A DNA stretch of 64,000 nucleotides from Echinococcus granulosus (GCF_000524195.1 NW_020170538.1:1-64000), one strand, 5' to 3'; numbered from the stretch's first letter, positions 25,833 through 38,845 are shown. Translations and numbers: made by a program. The notes: generated by a model from the letters alone, not told the origin.

Positions 25833-28800
25833 CTAGATAAACAAGAAGCATCAGATGATGCAGCATTTAGATGAAGATAACTTGCAATTCCACTAGTGTC
25901 ATTTAGAAAGTCAAGCAAATAGTAGACTAGAAAACAGATCTATGCGAGGTATCTAAATGGATTTGGCAACTCAAAGTACACACCTTGAACCACCATCTAG
26001 ATTTGTAAAAAAAAGCGAAACAATAACCCGCATCCAATATAAAAGTCCAAAGAGTAAAATCGCACAGCCAAAATTGATAAAGGTTGCCAGAATTAAAGGA
26101 CACCGCTCTGTAGACACAAGCTGAATGCCCAGTCAGTGAAAACAGCAGTCCCGGGGAAGGCATCACAAAAGTGCAAAAATGCGGAGCAACCTCTCCAATC
26201 GGATCTTTTGGTGGCATCAATCATCTCTGATGTTGTATCCGTAAGTTAATTCTAGCCAAATCATCCTTTACCAATTATAATTCCACTAGCTTTAAGAAGT
26301 GTATAAAGGTGCACATTTAGTTACTTGATTAGACAGAAATCCGCGAACATTTGACACGTTTTGACATGTTTTTAAAACTAATCAATAATGACATTTCATG
26401 TCAGGATTGCAGTGAGCTTGGTGATAACTTAGCTTGTTCTGGAAGTAAGTAGCTAAAATTCAAGTATTTCTCCATATTTTAAAGATTTCATCACAACAAA
26501 TGAGCAAAGAGCTTACAATTAGTGAGAAGTACATACTGATGGAGATGATCTTCGCTGAAGTCTTCTACTTCCTTCAATTAGCTGTCTTCCTCTACCTCAT
26601 TCGGCGTTGGTACCGCGGTGATGAGGCAGTGAGGGTGAAACTCAAGGTGCCTGAAAAGAGGGATACTTTATTGCGACACGATTGGGTAAGTATCCTTACT
26701 AATTACTACCTGGATAACAGTAAGTACTTGGGAACAGGTGTGTTTTTGCGCCTTTTTAGGCAATTTCCAGCCTGCCTGTGTTTGATGCTAGGACTGGCAA
26801 ACCCGAAGGGAATCCAGCCACAGGACGAATGTGTAGGCACATTTATTTTTTTAGGTTGCGTAAATCACTTCTACTGAGATAAAGGCAAGTAGACGTACTG
26901 TAGTAAGGTATATGGAGGTTGTTTTATCAATTCGAGTACCGACCTCCTACTAAAGTAAGCGCTTATAAGGGCAAAGACAAAAGTGACCCCCCAAGATAGA
27001 GTAACGATACGTTCAAACTATCCATTTCTGTCCTCAAGTTCCGAGAATTTCACTTGTAAAAGCCAAAAAAGGATAATTTGCCTTAAGAACCTGAGTAACC
27101 ACTTTCAATAATTACACCTTCAGTTTAAATTGCTATCTCAGTGGACCTTCTACATATGGCTCAATATCCCATAAAGCCGTAGGCATCAGCAAGTCCTTAA
27201 TATCGCGGATACGATCGGTGCTAATTGTCTTAACGATACCGAAAGACCAGGAGTCTGAGAAATTCGAAGCGGAATAGCTCTCGCAGCTCAAAGCGAGGCC
27301 TTTCCAAGACTCACTGACTTATTCCCAAACTTCGGTTGAAAGTTCAAGATGCGTCTAACATCTATAAGACCCAACTGTCAACCAACAAAAGCAGTTTAAA
27401 CATAGAATGCTGGCTCATTTCCGGACAGCTTCACAAAGGAACACTTAGGCGACAGATACTTAAGATTAAGCTAGCACTTAAGCGGCTTGTGCTTTGTAAG
27501 AGTACTAGTCTTAACGAATTAAAAATAAACCAACCAAACTAGTTGACTGAAATAAAGATTTTGACAACCTTACTTCAGATAGTCACACAATACGGACGGA
27601 TTCCTCCCCACTTAAACAGCGGGTTTCTTCCCTTAATACCCCCCAAAAGAAGGCGGATTCACCTGCTTTGACAAGGTCTCCATCGGGCACCAGGCTGAAT
27701 CCACCCAAAGCGTGGTTCACCAATTACAATAACCAAAGTGCAAACGAAATTTTAGAGGGTTTTATGAGCTTGGAACAATGCGAAATCAGTAAGTTCTTGC
27801 ATAAAGTATCAAAAAAATATAAGGAGGGCGCTTGGTTAATCGATTTGAGGAATATTCATGGGACCTTTTGCTTCTAAACACCTCAAGAAAAATGAAAAAG
27901 TGATAAGAAATGGAGTGAGTAAAAATACATGAGAAAGAAACTAACAGAAAACGCGCATCTTAACAAACTCATTACGACTTATTCAGCACCAACGGTCAAA
28001 CTGAGCGACCTCAGCATCGGATCCGAGCTATCTGTTAGACGCCGGAAGAGAGAGGGGCTCGCCAAGCGCCCGCCCGGCGAGACATCGGACCAACACAATT
28101 TGCACAATGCGCCGAGTTCGTTAGGCATTCATAATGAAGAGTGGCTGTAAATGTAGGAATAAAAATTGAAATCCAAAACCCAAAAAAGGGTTTCGGGAAG
28201 TCCGACTGAGAAAACTGCGAGTGTCCATTAGGGATTGTGAATATTTGGCAGAATTGCATTATAGCAAAACTGTAGGCATACATCGTATGAGATCAAAAGG
28301 AAAGTTTGAAATTGATAGTACCAAATGAATTGGAACATATCCCAGATACATCGACTGTTCTTTTTGGTGTAAGATTCCGTGTTGCCTCTACTACAATTAG
28401 TTTAAGCGTAGCTAAATTAAAGATCAATGAAATTTAGAGTATTAGAGTGCTTTCAAATGAGCAGGAAATAATGCCAGGCAGAGCTTGATAATCCAACGAT
28501 TGATAGCACAATGGCTTCCGTAACAGGTCTTTGCGAATAAATAGATTTAAGGTATTGCCCCTGCCACCTTCACTGTACAGCAATTTGATATTATAAATGA
28601 TTTCTTACCACTAGACAAATTGTGGCTGGGGTCAACAGTGTTTCAAAGCATATGTGACCTTTTTAAGAAACACGGTTGACAACACTAGAACAAAACCGTT
28701 TTGAAGAGTTAGCTTGAATTTTCAAAAATATCCAAATACAATAGGGATAATGGGCCAGCACAAAAGCTCTGCGTTTAGACAAGCGTGGTAGCACATTTTG

Positions 28801-28900
28801 TCTTAAAGCCCGTTGAATGGGGACACCTGTGCATTTTTATTTAAACTTTTTGTCATGCAGTTAAAGCAGAGTTTTCAGATTTATTAAAATGTGGCTATGA
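25833..28900. other. Unassigned DNA between WAPL and ASPSCR1
   Basis: The N-terminal WAPL exons may lie here or beyond, but none was recognised. One plus-strand exon-like frame occurs at 26500-26685. A GC-rich patch at 28040-28085 contains a short CTCGCC/GGCGAG hairpin. No RNA gene was identified. Confidence 0.45.
26500..26685 (+). CDS. Candidate first exon of a small membrane protein
   Basis: An ATG opens 62 codons that end exactly at TGG followed by GTAAGT, an excellent splice donor. Residues about 16-37 form one strongly hydrophobic helix (FYFLQLAVFLYLI core), followed by a basic and charged stretch ending RHDW, consistent with a membrane anchor and a cytosolic tail. I do not recognise the family and found no following exon; it is not the N terminus of ASPSCR1, which has its own start exon at 28991. 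Confidence 0.35.
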
Positions 28901-28901
28901 T

Positions 28902-28926
28902 TGGTTAGGAAGTGGCCAATCGCAAC
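28902..28926. promoter_or_regulatory. Inverted CCAAT pair upstream of ASPSCR1
   Basis: GATTGGTTAGG and GGCCAATCGC face each other about 12 bases apart, 65-90 bases before the ASPSCR1 ATG at 28991. Position and architecture suggest an NF-Y-type core promoter element. It could also serve a divergent minus-strand transcript. Confidence 0.5.
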
Positions 28927-28990
28927 GGGAAAATATCCCGCGGTGTTTGGTATGAGTGAAAGTCATTAAATCATAAGCATTTCCCACTTG

Positions 28991-31900
28991 ATGAGTTTTT
29001 TAAATATCCGCTATCCAACCGGTCATTTGGAGGTTTTCCCAGTCAAGGCTCAGGCGCCCTTAATAAAGGTAATCTAACTCCTTTGACACACGGTTTCAGG
29101 TTTTTGAGGCAGCATGCGCTAAGAGATCGTTGGATCCAAAGGCACACAAATTAGTGTAAGTATTTAAGATGCGGCATGCACATGTCGACGTCCTGTTTTA
29201 AACTACTGGCTTTTTATTGGTCTATAAAAGGCACAAGAGGAGAACTGTCGATTTGAGTCTTCCTTTCCAATACTCCGGTTTGACCAACCGCGCTACATTA
29301 GAGCTAGTGGCCTACGAGGAAGGAGAAGCAATGCCAATCCCCTCAACAAGCACTGTTCGCATCGGAATTCGTCTTGAAGACAGCCACAGGGTTGAGTGGA
29401 GTGGATGCTCAAGTTCTTCAATTTGGAGCATCCTGGAGACACTTGCCTCCCAAGACAAAAGGTGTGTTCCTGGTCCCTTTTAAAAGGATTGCCTTTTTTG
29501 TCTCATCACTCTAATTATTCTTTTGCCTAAGGATCGCTGCACTTCTCACACCAACAGCTGATGGCCTTGTACCGACCGTGATATATCTACAAAATCAGGT
29601 GGGTTGTAGGTTTGGATATATATCCAAATTTTTCTTTATTAGATTGGTGGAGAAGCGTCACTTCGTGATACAACACTCGATAGTTTGGGGATTCGAGGTT
29701 CCGCTCTCTTTCAACTGCATAGTGGACCACCCCAACCTGTCAAAAGCGTTGCGAAAGGTTCCCCACATGTTCCATCTCTCCCTGGTACGTTTTTTGATCA
29801 AATTTTGATAAAGTGGAACAAACGTAACTTTTCACTAGCGAGTCCATTGAGTCTCTTGCAGCCTTGGCCATGATCCAAGTAATAGTGTACTTATTTTTTG
29901 ATTCTTAGACTGAGATTGTTTCTCAGTTAATTACACTCGGATAAGGAAATGGGCTTTTGCTGGCGAATCCTTTTTAGTCGAAGAATCACTATTTTATTTT
30001 ATTACTGAAATGCTTAAAGTTGTTCTGCTATGATTCGATGGCCTATTAATTAGTGATATATGTTTTAACTTATCTTGACATCAATAAAAGTTGGATTCTC
30101 TCTCTGATAATGTTTCACTTTATAGAGTTGCATTATCATTGCTTTTCAAAGCGCAAGTTAGGATTTTCAACTATTTTTCGTAGCTTCTATAAACAATGAT
30201 GTACTTAACAAGCTAAGGTGTAGCTCATCAGATTCTAACTACTTTTATCGTAAAAGTGACGTATAACTGACTCAAAACGAGACTGTGGTGCTGGATGGTA
30301 GTGAGGATCTGAAGGCTTTTGCAGTGAAAAGATTTGCCCATTTATTCATCCACCTATTCGTCCACCCATCCTCCTAAAACTGCCTACGGATTGGCGAATA
30401 GACATAATGAGTACGCAAATAATCACCACGACTTTGTTTGACACGGCCAATTTATCGACTAATCTTCTCTTCGGTCTGGCTTGAAAATCGGGAGTCATAA
30501 TGCCAGCTAATGCACTATTTCATTCTTGGGTTTCCACTAGGAGGGCATTGATATCGGTGAAATGTAAATGAATGATCTGTTTTCAGCTGGTGCATCTTCA
30601 CCGACTACTGGAACAGAGCAGCCCTCGGGAAGTCCATCGTCTCCCGGGAAGAAACCACCACACTCACCAGCCTCACAGCACTCGTCCCCATCAGCGTCAG
30701 TAGCGGGAACGCGTCAACTAACTTGCGAGCAGCATTTGTCTCAGGGCGAGTCCACTTTTATGTCTCCAAGTGGCAGTAGTAGTGGCGGCGCTGGTACCTC
30801 TGACAGTTCTTCGCCTCCTGCTAAGAAACCACCACCGCCACCAGCCTCACAACATCAATCTCCACCGGCGCCAGTAGCGGGAACGAGCCAACCGCCCTAC
30901 AAGCAACATTTGCCTCAGGGAGAGTCCGCTTCCATCATATTTCCAAGTGGTAGCGGTAGCACTGCTGGTGCTGGTACCTCCCCCACACTGGAACCATTCT
31001 CCATATTTACTTCTGCATCGTCCAGATCCCTATTCGATCCGGATGAGTCAGCACGAGAACATCCTAAAAAGGTACACGCTTGGATGCTCCTTTCTTGATT
31101 AAAAGTGGTATAAAAGCCGATTGTTCTATATTACTTGGCTCTTTGTAGAAAATCTTTCTCGGTTCATTTGACAGAGTTAAAATTGTTGGTCCACATGATC
31201 ATAGAAATTCATTGAACAATCAGTAATCCGATTTGGTGAATATTTTAGGAATGAGGGTTGTTTACCACGATTTTTAAGCATGGTAAAGACATGCGTAGAT
31301 CTACACATCCCTCTTCCCATCATGCCACCAGAAAAGTAGAAGTTAGGTGATTTCGTCTATTTTCTTCTTCCTTGCATATTTATGCATGTTTTTTCGACAA
31401 GAAGAAACTCATTAAAATTTGTTGGTTAGCCAGGGGCCAGGAGGTGTCTTCAAAAGCAATCTAAAACGGATCTTTTCCTCTGAACAGAAATATCCTCGAG
31501 ACATTATTGCAAAGTTTGAGGAATAATCGAGTGGAAATCGCGATAGAGGGGTCATGATTGCTACTCATTCCTTGTCCGCATGATCTAAGAGTCTGATTGG
31601 ACAGTTAGATCGTTGACTGTGATTGGTTAATGGAACGACTGACTGATGGCAATTGTTGTGGCCACTAAGAAAATATGTCATCGAGATGACCCATGCCCTT
31701 TCTTCAGCTGAGTAAACAGACAGTCATTTTAACGAAATGAGTTTATTTCCTTTTTTGCATACTTCTAAATAGATTTTCGGTCTTTGGGCTCAAAAAAACT
31801 GACAATCCGATTGTTCTTCATTACCTTTCTTATTCCTTCAAGACTAGTGAATAGTTGGGGAAATTAGCGTTTTTGTTTGGTCTTTGGTGAGATTTTATTT

Positions 31901-34900
31901 CCTCGCAGAAAACATGTCATTTCGCAATCAAAAATATAAAAAGTGGGTGATGTATTGTTCATCTACCTACCTTGAAGCACTACGGAAGCGCTAAGGATTA
32001 TTTAAAGTGTTTTCCATTGACTCACTTTAAAAAGCATTAGAGCTCAAGTCTAATATGTCAACACTTTTTGGCCTTTCATTTTTTTCATGAATGTGGTTCT
32101 TGGACCAATTTCAAGGCATTTTTGTAGCATTACTTTTGAATTTGACGTTGCGGGGATGGTTCTTTTATCTACAACATTTTGGCCACAAATTCCTTATTTT
32201 CTCCACCAAAACCATACTTTTTCGAGCTGTTTTATACCTATGAGAAAGTTTTGCTGTTACAGGAGGGTTACTGTTTCTAAAGAACCGAAACATGGAAAAT
32301 TGCAAAGGCGGACGATCGCGTAGCAGGAAAATATCTTGTGTGGACGACCAGTGGTTGGTCATGTCCATTGCCATTGCCAAAACCTACTTAAAACAGGTCA
32401 TTATTAGTTCCCAATCTGTTTCTGGGACATAGCTGAACCATCATCGACGCAATTGATCACGATTTGGTGGATAATGCGATGCTATTGAATCACTACCAGA
32501 GGTTTTCCTACAGCAGTGCCTCCTTTTATTGTTATGCCGCTCGCTCATCTACCTAAGCTAATTCTTAAGGTTTTTTTTTGAGAAAGAAAGACGAAGTTTC
32601 GGGTTTACGACCGAAAGGGGTAATTTGGAATCCCTTTTATTCTCATTTTAGTCACCAACAGTGGGTGAGATGATTGGGGTCAGTTTGGAGCCCGATGTGG
32701 CAACTTCTTCCCAACAAGGCGCCATGCGGGAACACATTCCCAAGTTCAAGGTGAGATCTATCAGTAAATTTCTCACCCACTTATTCATTCAATCCTTTCG
32801 GTTCCATTCATTCTTTTAGCACTTCATTCACTCAATCCCTTATTCATCATCTATCTATTCCTCCGTCCATTCATCCATTCGCTTTATTTAAAACTGCTAG
32901 TCATCTTCATTCCTTATTACCCTTAGTTTCCCACCGAGACAGAGGGCCGAAATCTCCTGCATCCGGAAGAAGCGTAAGCTAATTTGTTTCCCTTTTATCT
33001 AAAAGTTATTTTTATTTGACTTCATGTCTCACAATCTCTTCCAGAATAAGAAGTAACATGACGTTATTGCCTTAATGGCGAGACGATCTAATATAGACGC
33101 GCTGAATAGTAGCTCACATCCCTCAACCATTTTTCTGTAAGGAATTCCCTGAAATCGCCCCTTGGATCCTTCACAATATATGCGGCTTCAACTAAATACA
33201 ATGGTCAAATGGTCGTTCAACGCACACCTCATGAGTTCAATCATCCTGTGTGACTCATCTCTTAGGTGTTTTTACAGCGGAATTAGCCCATATAACCTTG
33301 CCAAAATCCCCTCAAGTTTGTCCATCATCAACTCCAACTTTGAACAGAATTGAATGCCTTCCTTAATTTAACTAATATTTTTGTTGTAGAGGTGGAAGTG
33401 CCGAGATGACAAGTGGCGCCTGTGAACGGGAAGAAGTGCTTTTCCGAAGACAAACCTCCGTCTCACACGACACGGAGTCGGGTAAGTTTTTTGTCCACCT
33501 TACAGCCGTCAGTACGCATTTTCTATCCAACCCGTTAAGTAACTCTAATGAAAACCACTTTTTGCTCTCGTAGAAGAACTACCTGATGAGTACTTTCAAC
33601 TCACGGAACGTGAACTGCGTCTCATCATATCCGATCTACGGAAGGAAGCGTGAGTTTGACTTTCCTGGTGGTTTAAGTCATATATTGAAGCCGTTATCGG
33701 GTATAAGAATCCAGAAGCAGCTCCACTATCAACCTACAGAGGAGCTGAAAGACGTGTGGCAGAGTTCCATGCCACCGTCATGGTGGCTGAATCTTGGAAT
33801 GCCGAAATGAGCCCCGTGGTATAGTTACGGTTCAAGCATCTAGCCGCATTTGACTATGACAGTCCTCCTCGGTGCTGCCAGTGAGAAGTAGCGTGCCTCA
33901 CTTGTCACTAAATTCTTTTCGATCCTCATTTGGCTCATGTCTCCCAGTCAACTTACCGACTCATTCTTGATTCAACGTAGTTTTATCAAGTTATGGAATA
34001 TGAAATCGAGGCAGTTACCAAGCCTTGGATGTAGTCTACTTAGCCACTCTTTCATAAATTATCCAAATTCCATCTTTCACAATAAATGTACCTCTATCAG
34101 AGTAACCGGGAGATCCACCTAGATGTAAGCTACACTGCTTTAGAAGGAGGGCATGCATCCCCTACTTATCCATGGAGGACGTCTGAGGCTTGAAGTAAGT
34201 CTGGTGAAAACGTTAGGGTGGTTTGAGAGATTAATAGCGTAGGCTTTTGTGAGGAAAGCTCCACCCATTGACACGACTACTCCATTTTTAGCAGAAGACC
34301 CGTTAAGAGGTGGTTGCTCTTTCTTTAACGCTACCGCAACGAGTTCATCCCGTATCCGTCCTGTATCCATCCATCCTGCATACATCCATCCATCCATCCT
34401 GCATCCATCCATCTATCCTGTATCCATCCATCCTGTATCCATCCATCCACACACCCTGGATCCATCCATTTCCGATTGATGGGTTTATAGCTATCAGTTG
34501 TTTAATTTTAAATCAGTAAATAGTTCCAACATTTTTCATGCTTCGTTATTTCCATTTTTTTCAGCAGAAGACTAGTTCCGGGGTGATTGCTCTTCCTTTA
34601 ACGCTAGCACAACCAATCTGTCCCACATCATTCAACCATCCACACATCCTTCTCCAACTGATACCTTTATAGCTATTGGTTGTTCAGTTCAGAATTAAAA
34701 AATTATTCCAACATTATTCATGCTTCTTTAATTCTCTTTTTTGCCAGAGGTACGGATGTTCTTCTGGGCGAACGCAGTGTTCAAAGGTCCGCAAGATCTG
34801 CACTCATTGAGAACTCCCCAAGGTGCATCATTCGATTTACCTGGTCTGATGACATCTGCCTTCAAGCTTGCTTCAGACCTCAAGAACATGGTAGTCAACA

Positions 34901-37189
34901 TTAATAAGCCATTTTTAACATCTCTCGTCTCATCGGCTCATTTTTTTGCCTTTCTTCAGTATCTGCTCTGTATGACTTCATACGAGAAAGACTGGCGAAC
35001 AGGGATCTATCTTTCCAACTGTGTACGTTTATTACATTCCTTTTTTTTTCAAATTTTAAACTTTGTTATAAAGGGGCTTTATATTCTCTTATCTTTCTTT
35101 AATCAAGTCACCACTCCTCCGCGAGTTGTTCTTTCAAACATGGATGAAACTCTCATACAGGTGAGTGGTAGAAGGAAACCCCGCGTGCGAGTCGAATTGC
35201 TTTGTGGATCGAAAGGCTACTTCATTATTCTATCTCAGGAGTGAATTAATCAACCTAAGGCAGAGAAACGGTGAAGACGGGTGGAGAGAGAGAGAGGTGG
35301 GACTAACTGGTCACAACTGAGTGCGTCATGCGACAACTTGCGTCAGGTGACCAAGACGGATTCTGAGGTTGGGAGCCATAACTCACCGTATGGATTTGTT
35401 GTAACCTGTAGAGTCGTTTGAAATGCAGATATGCGTCAGTCTACCGATGTGGTATTCTTCACTCTGCTCTTCACCATCTGTGGGAAGGAAGTCTCCTTCT
35501 TCTTCTTCCAGAAGGTTGATGATACCGTGAATTCGCTTAACTGCCAATCAGACAGTGTTTATGCCTCCATCGGGTTTATATGAGTTGCAGCTTCCAATTT
35601 TCGTCAGATATTGTTGAGAACCTATCTAGTGGCGCACAAGAGAGGCCTTTCGTGGGAACACTTACCAGACATTATGCAGAGTGCAGGATCGTGGCAGTTG
35701 CCGTAAGGTGATGCGTCTTCATAGATTTGCGTCAGTCTGTCGTCGCGGTGGTTTCACTTGTCTTCGCCACCACCTTCCTGTCACTTTGAGCCTCATGAAT
35801 TGTTGAAATTTTTTCGGCCGAACGATCCTGGCTCTGTTCGACATACTCCGCACAGCCTGAACACGTGGAAGAAGCATTTCTTCTCGGGACACAGGTAGGT
35901 CTAGTGAATCAGTTGGGAGAATGACCTAGTGGTAAAGGAGGAGGAGGAGGAGGAGGAGGAGCCTTCCGCCATTTTCTGGATATCGTGAGTAGGTGTGTGA
36001 TGGAGACACGTTTTCACCAAATCCGACATGGGTTTTTAAAATGAAAATCCCTCAGACGGTTGTCAATGTGTAGACTCGCCTGTTCAAAGATGACTGTACT
36101 AATGTGATGGACGCAGAGCCCTCTCCGATTGAATAACAGTTGAGAGGTTAGGTGGAAGGCCTATGGTGGCCTCAAGGTTGAGTAAGGAATGTGCCCGACG
36201 GTGTGACATAAGTACAGGCACTTGGGCACTTTTCTTGGACACTTGATTGGTTACCGTTTCTGTGACGGGTATTCAGTGCGGCTGAGATGCGCTTTTGACA
36301 TTTTGAGTTCAAAAACCCTTCTGCTGCCCCAAAAGGAGGACCCTAGATGCTTTTCTCCCGAGTAAAGATAAATAGAGGTTTATGATTGAAAGAGAAGTTT
36401 GTGACTTGTTGATTCCTTCTCAATACTTGGTAGTAAAACAATTTTTTCCTAGCCCGTCTACGAGTTATAAATGGTGTCTGTTTCTTTCCCAGATTGGTAA
36501 TTCGATAAGTTGGGGGGCGGGGGAGGGACGTCGTATGTGTTTTAGCTTTGAAGGTGGTATTTATTCCACACCTACCGCGTCCCCTGTTTTGGCTTTGCAA
36601 AGTAATTCCCTGTTCCTGCTCTTTTGTAGGCACACCTCGTTCCTATGGCTAGAGTTCATATGACCTCGCAAAACGTCTCTTCCAGAGCCAGAGACGGTGG
36701 GTTTGTGCTTCAACCTTTTCAATGCGTAAAACAGGCTTTGAGCGCTCAACATTGATGTCTTTTAAGGTCAAAACCAGGCGTTGTAAATAAGCCCCAGAAA
36801 GTGTCTTTCATTGGCGGTCCCTAGTCCTTACCAGAAAGGCAATGTGCTCCTATTTTGATGCCTTGCTTTTAGTTCTTCGTGCCGACTTATTGGCAAACAT
36901 GAAATCAGATGCCGAGGCTGCTGATATCTCAGCTAAATGGTAAGATTTTCCATTCATCCATCCGCCCACCCACCCACTACTCATCCCGTATCTACCTATC
37001 CAGGCATCCATGTCATACACATCTATCCATCTCGAACCCATCCACCCATCTACCCTGAACTCATTTATCCATGCTTCCATTCCGTATCCACCTATTCATC
37101 CATCTGTCTATGGTGTAGCCATCCACTTTGCTTGAATCGTCCATTTTTTGCTTTGCCCTTACAGGGTGCCCAAATCTCCAAATGCATAA
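28991..37189 (+). CDS. ASPSCR1: UBX-domain tether protein ASPSCR1/TUG
   Basis: TUG proteins hold GLUT4-type vesicles at the Golgi and bind and disassemble the p97/VCP ATPase. Sixteen exons join in frame to 596 codons plus stop (human about 553): 28991-29068, 29100-29155, 29231-29461, 29532-29598, 29643-29784, 30587-31071, 32652-32750, 32927-32973, 33390-33481, 33574-33649, 34748-34890, 34960-35022, 35108-35160, 36630-36696, 36873-36939 and 37165-37189. Residues 1-90 form the N-terminal ubiquitin-like fold (RTVDLSLPF strand). Residues about 191-352 are a Pro/Ser/Gly-rich linker with two imperfect copies of a KKP..P...ASQH unit. ELPDEYFQLT at about 433 is the conserved pre-UBX helix. The UBX domain (about 480-545) has CFRPQ, ALYDFIRERL and the TTPPR turn that contacts p97. 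The C terminus WVPKSP matches the family's VPKWLK. The donor at 36696 is the least certain. Introns of 31-75 nt coexist with introns above 1 kb. Confidence 0.92.
34291..34747 (+). repeat. Imperfect tandem duplication ending at an exon acceptor
   Basis: The intron before the ASPSCR1 exon at 34748 contains two copies of one segment. Copy 1 is 34291-34563 and copy 2 is 34564-34747. Both begin GCAGAAGAC, carry TTTAACGCTA about 30 bases later, then TTTATAGCTAT, TTCCAACATT and CATGCTTC, and end in a T-rich tract plus CAG. Copy 1 is longer because it holds an expanded TCCATCC array. The CAG ending copy 1 is therefore a decoy of the real 3' splice site. Confidence 0.8.
34355..34475. repeat. (TCCA)n minisatellite inside ASPSCR1 intron
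   Basis: Units of CCATCCTGTATCCATC and CCATCCTGCATCCATC repeat about six times. It lies within copy 1 of the intronic duplication and shares its unit with arrays at 14747 and 51300. Confidence 0.88.
35161..36629. other. ASPSCR1 intron with a diverged internal repeat
   Basis: This 1.5 kb intron contains two similar segments sharing ATTTGCGTCAGTCT/ATATGCGTCAGTCT, at about 35428-35480 and 35723-35775, followed in both by TTCACT and TCTTC-rich sequence. A (GGA)n run lies at 35938-35961. No coding potential was recognised. Confidence 0.45.
36950..37110. repeat. Degenerate (TCCA)n sequence in last ASPSCR1 intron
   Basis: TCCATCC, CACCCACC and TATCCATC words are scattered across the last intron. 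It is much less regular than the array at 34355. Confidence 0.6.
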
Positions 37190-37271
37190 GCGTGCCAAAC
37201 GGCGAAAAATTGAGTAGCGCCTTCCTTCAATTTTCATTGCATTCGTTTTTCGGCTTTTTTTTGCACTGACT

Positions 37272-37277
37272 AATAAA
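37272..37277 (+). promoter_or_regulatory. Polyadenylation signal of ASPSCR1
   Basis: AATAAA lies 83 bases after the ASPSCR1 stop codon, a normal distance for a metazoan poly(A) signal. Confidence 0.6.
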
Positions 37278-38815
37278 TTTGGCTATTGTTTTTACGACTT
37301 CACGTCTCAAACAGCCCTGGGAGAGAGTGACATGCGATGCTTGCCAGCAGTTGACTTCCTGTTTTTTGGTTCAAGGGCCTCTTTTAACTACGTGATTATG
37401 CCAACTCCCGTGAAATTGCTTTGGATGTGAGTCAATGAATTAATTACTGTGCTCCATTGCGCTTGCTTCCTGATAGTCAGAGGATGTTGTGAGGTCTTAG
37501 AAGCAGTGCGGCAGTTAGCCTCCAGACGCTGAAAGTGTTAACCAGGTTGTAGATCGAGGGCGTTTTTCGCCCAAAGATCGAGTGTCCCGGTAGGACGGCT
37601 TCCTCATCAAGTTTGCACAGCCGCGGGGTTTATGGCAAAATATTCGTGATGATACGACCATTTAGCTCCTCTTATTTGGACTACGTGAACTTCAATGCTT
37701 AGAGCGTCGTTGAAAGGCCTGCCAGCATCATTAGTTGGTGTGGAAAGCGGCTCAGGATGAATTACGTCGATGACACAGGAGCGTATTTCCTCGAGCCTCC
37801 ACTGTGGTCATAATAAGGTCTGCTAATGCAAAACGTCAGGTTTGCTGTTGGTGCACAGCAGGTCCAGCTGACTACGTGCGCGTCCGGAGAGAACAATACC
37901 TCGGAGAGATCGAAGAGCCCACGGACGAAGTATAAAGCCATTAAATTGCCCACTTTTGGCCTGGCGGTGGCTCTGATTTTGAGAGTGACGAGTTGACAGC
38001 GAGACGGAATAGGTGAGTGACATTGACGAGTTCTCACCTTAGGGAGAAAATGATAAGCTCTAGATCTAGCTGGCCAGGAGTTTTGAATATTGCATTCTGA
38101 GGCGGGTGAGTGGGTGGACCCATTTGCGAGGCAGTACTGGACAGTGATTCACACCAAGGCCGCTCTCCATATCAGTCCCCCGTCCATTATTCGACAGATA
38201 TGGAGGGTCTTGACATCTACAACCACAGATCCCGAAGTTGAGGCTTTGCCAGGGGTAGACGCCGTCTCAACCCTTCGATGTAGTGCGCCTGCAGATGTCT
38301 TCCCTCTGCAAAGTTCGGATTGGAGAACCCTCCAGCTTGGTGTCGCCAGGCCTCTCCTGTAGCCGCAACCGAGCATACAAACGTGGAAGACCAGTTCCTC
38401 GTTGGTGTACGGGAGTAGGAAATAATCCGCTCTTGGGAACCCTGGTTAGAACTAGCGAATAATAACTTACCTGAACCTGTTGGTCGAGGGCCACTTCGGT
38501 TTCTATCTGTTGGTTGTCGAAACTTCAAGGACGGGGATTAAGTCAACGTCAGCCCCCCCCCCCCCCCAGACGGAAGTAGTGAAATAGTGTTTCTGGATTA
38601 GGCGATTGAGGTCGACGAAAAAAATGATGTCGGGGTCAAAGGAGATCGTGCTGTGCTTACTTAAGGGGTTTTGCATCCAATGCGACAACCTGAACCAAGA
38701 GGGTCGCTTCAATAGGACTCCATCCCCTCCCTCACAGCCTACACACACCAAGACTACGTGATTAGTTGAAGCAAGTTTATTGAAAGAGGCCTCTTCACAA
38801 GAAGGTGGAAGATTC
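37278..38815. other. Intergenic DNA between convergent ASPSCR1 and PIGU
   Basis: The 1.5 kb between the two poly(A) signals holds no recognised gene. Minus-strand frames at 38217-38528 are open in two phases, and a 15-base C tract lies at 38553-38567. A second minus-strand AATAAA is present at 38776-38781. Confidence 0.5.
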
Positions 38816-38821
38816 TTTATT
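38816..38821 (-). promoter_or_regulatory. Polyadenylation signal of PIGU
   Basis: The plus strand reads TTTATT, giving AATAAA on the minus strand 25 bases after the PIGU stop codon. A second copy at 38776-38781 may be an alternative site. Confidence 0.65.
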
Positions 38822-38845
38822 GTGTTACCAAAAACTCAGGCACGA

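Noticed and set aside
25927..26220. 97-codon minus-strand frame
   Set aside because: Aromatic-rich and without splice or family support; an alternative frame had only vague resemblance to WAPL.
37759..37775. NYVDD peptide resembling a reverse-transcriptase active site
   Set aside because: No other reverse-transcriptase motifs, no long open frame and no flanking repeats are present; a five-residue match is chance.
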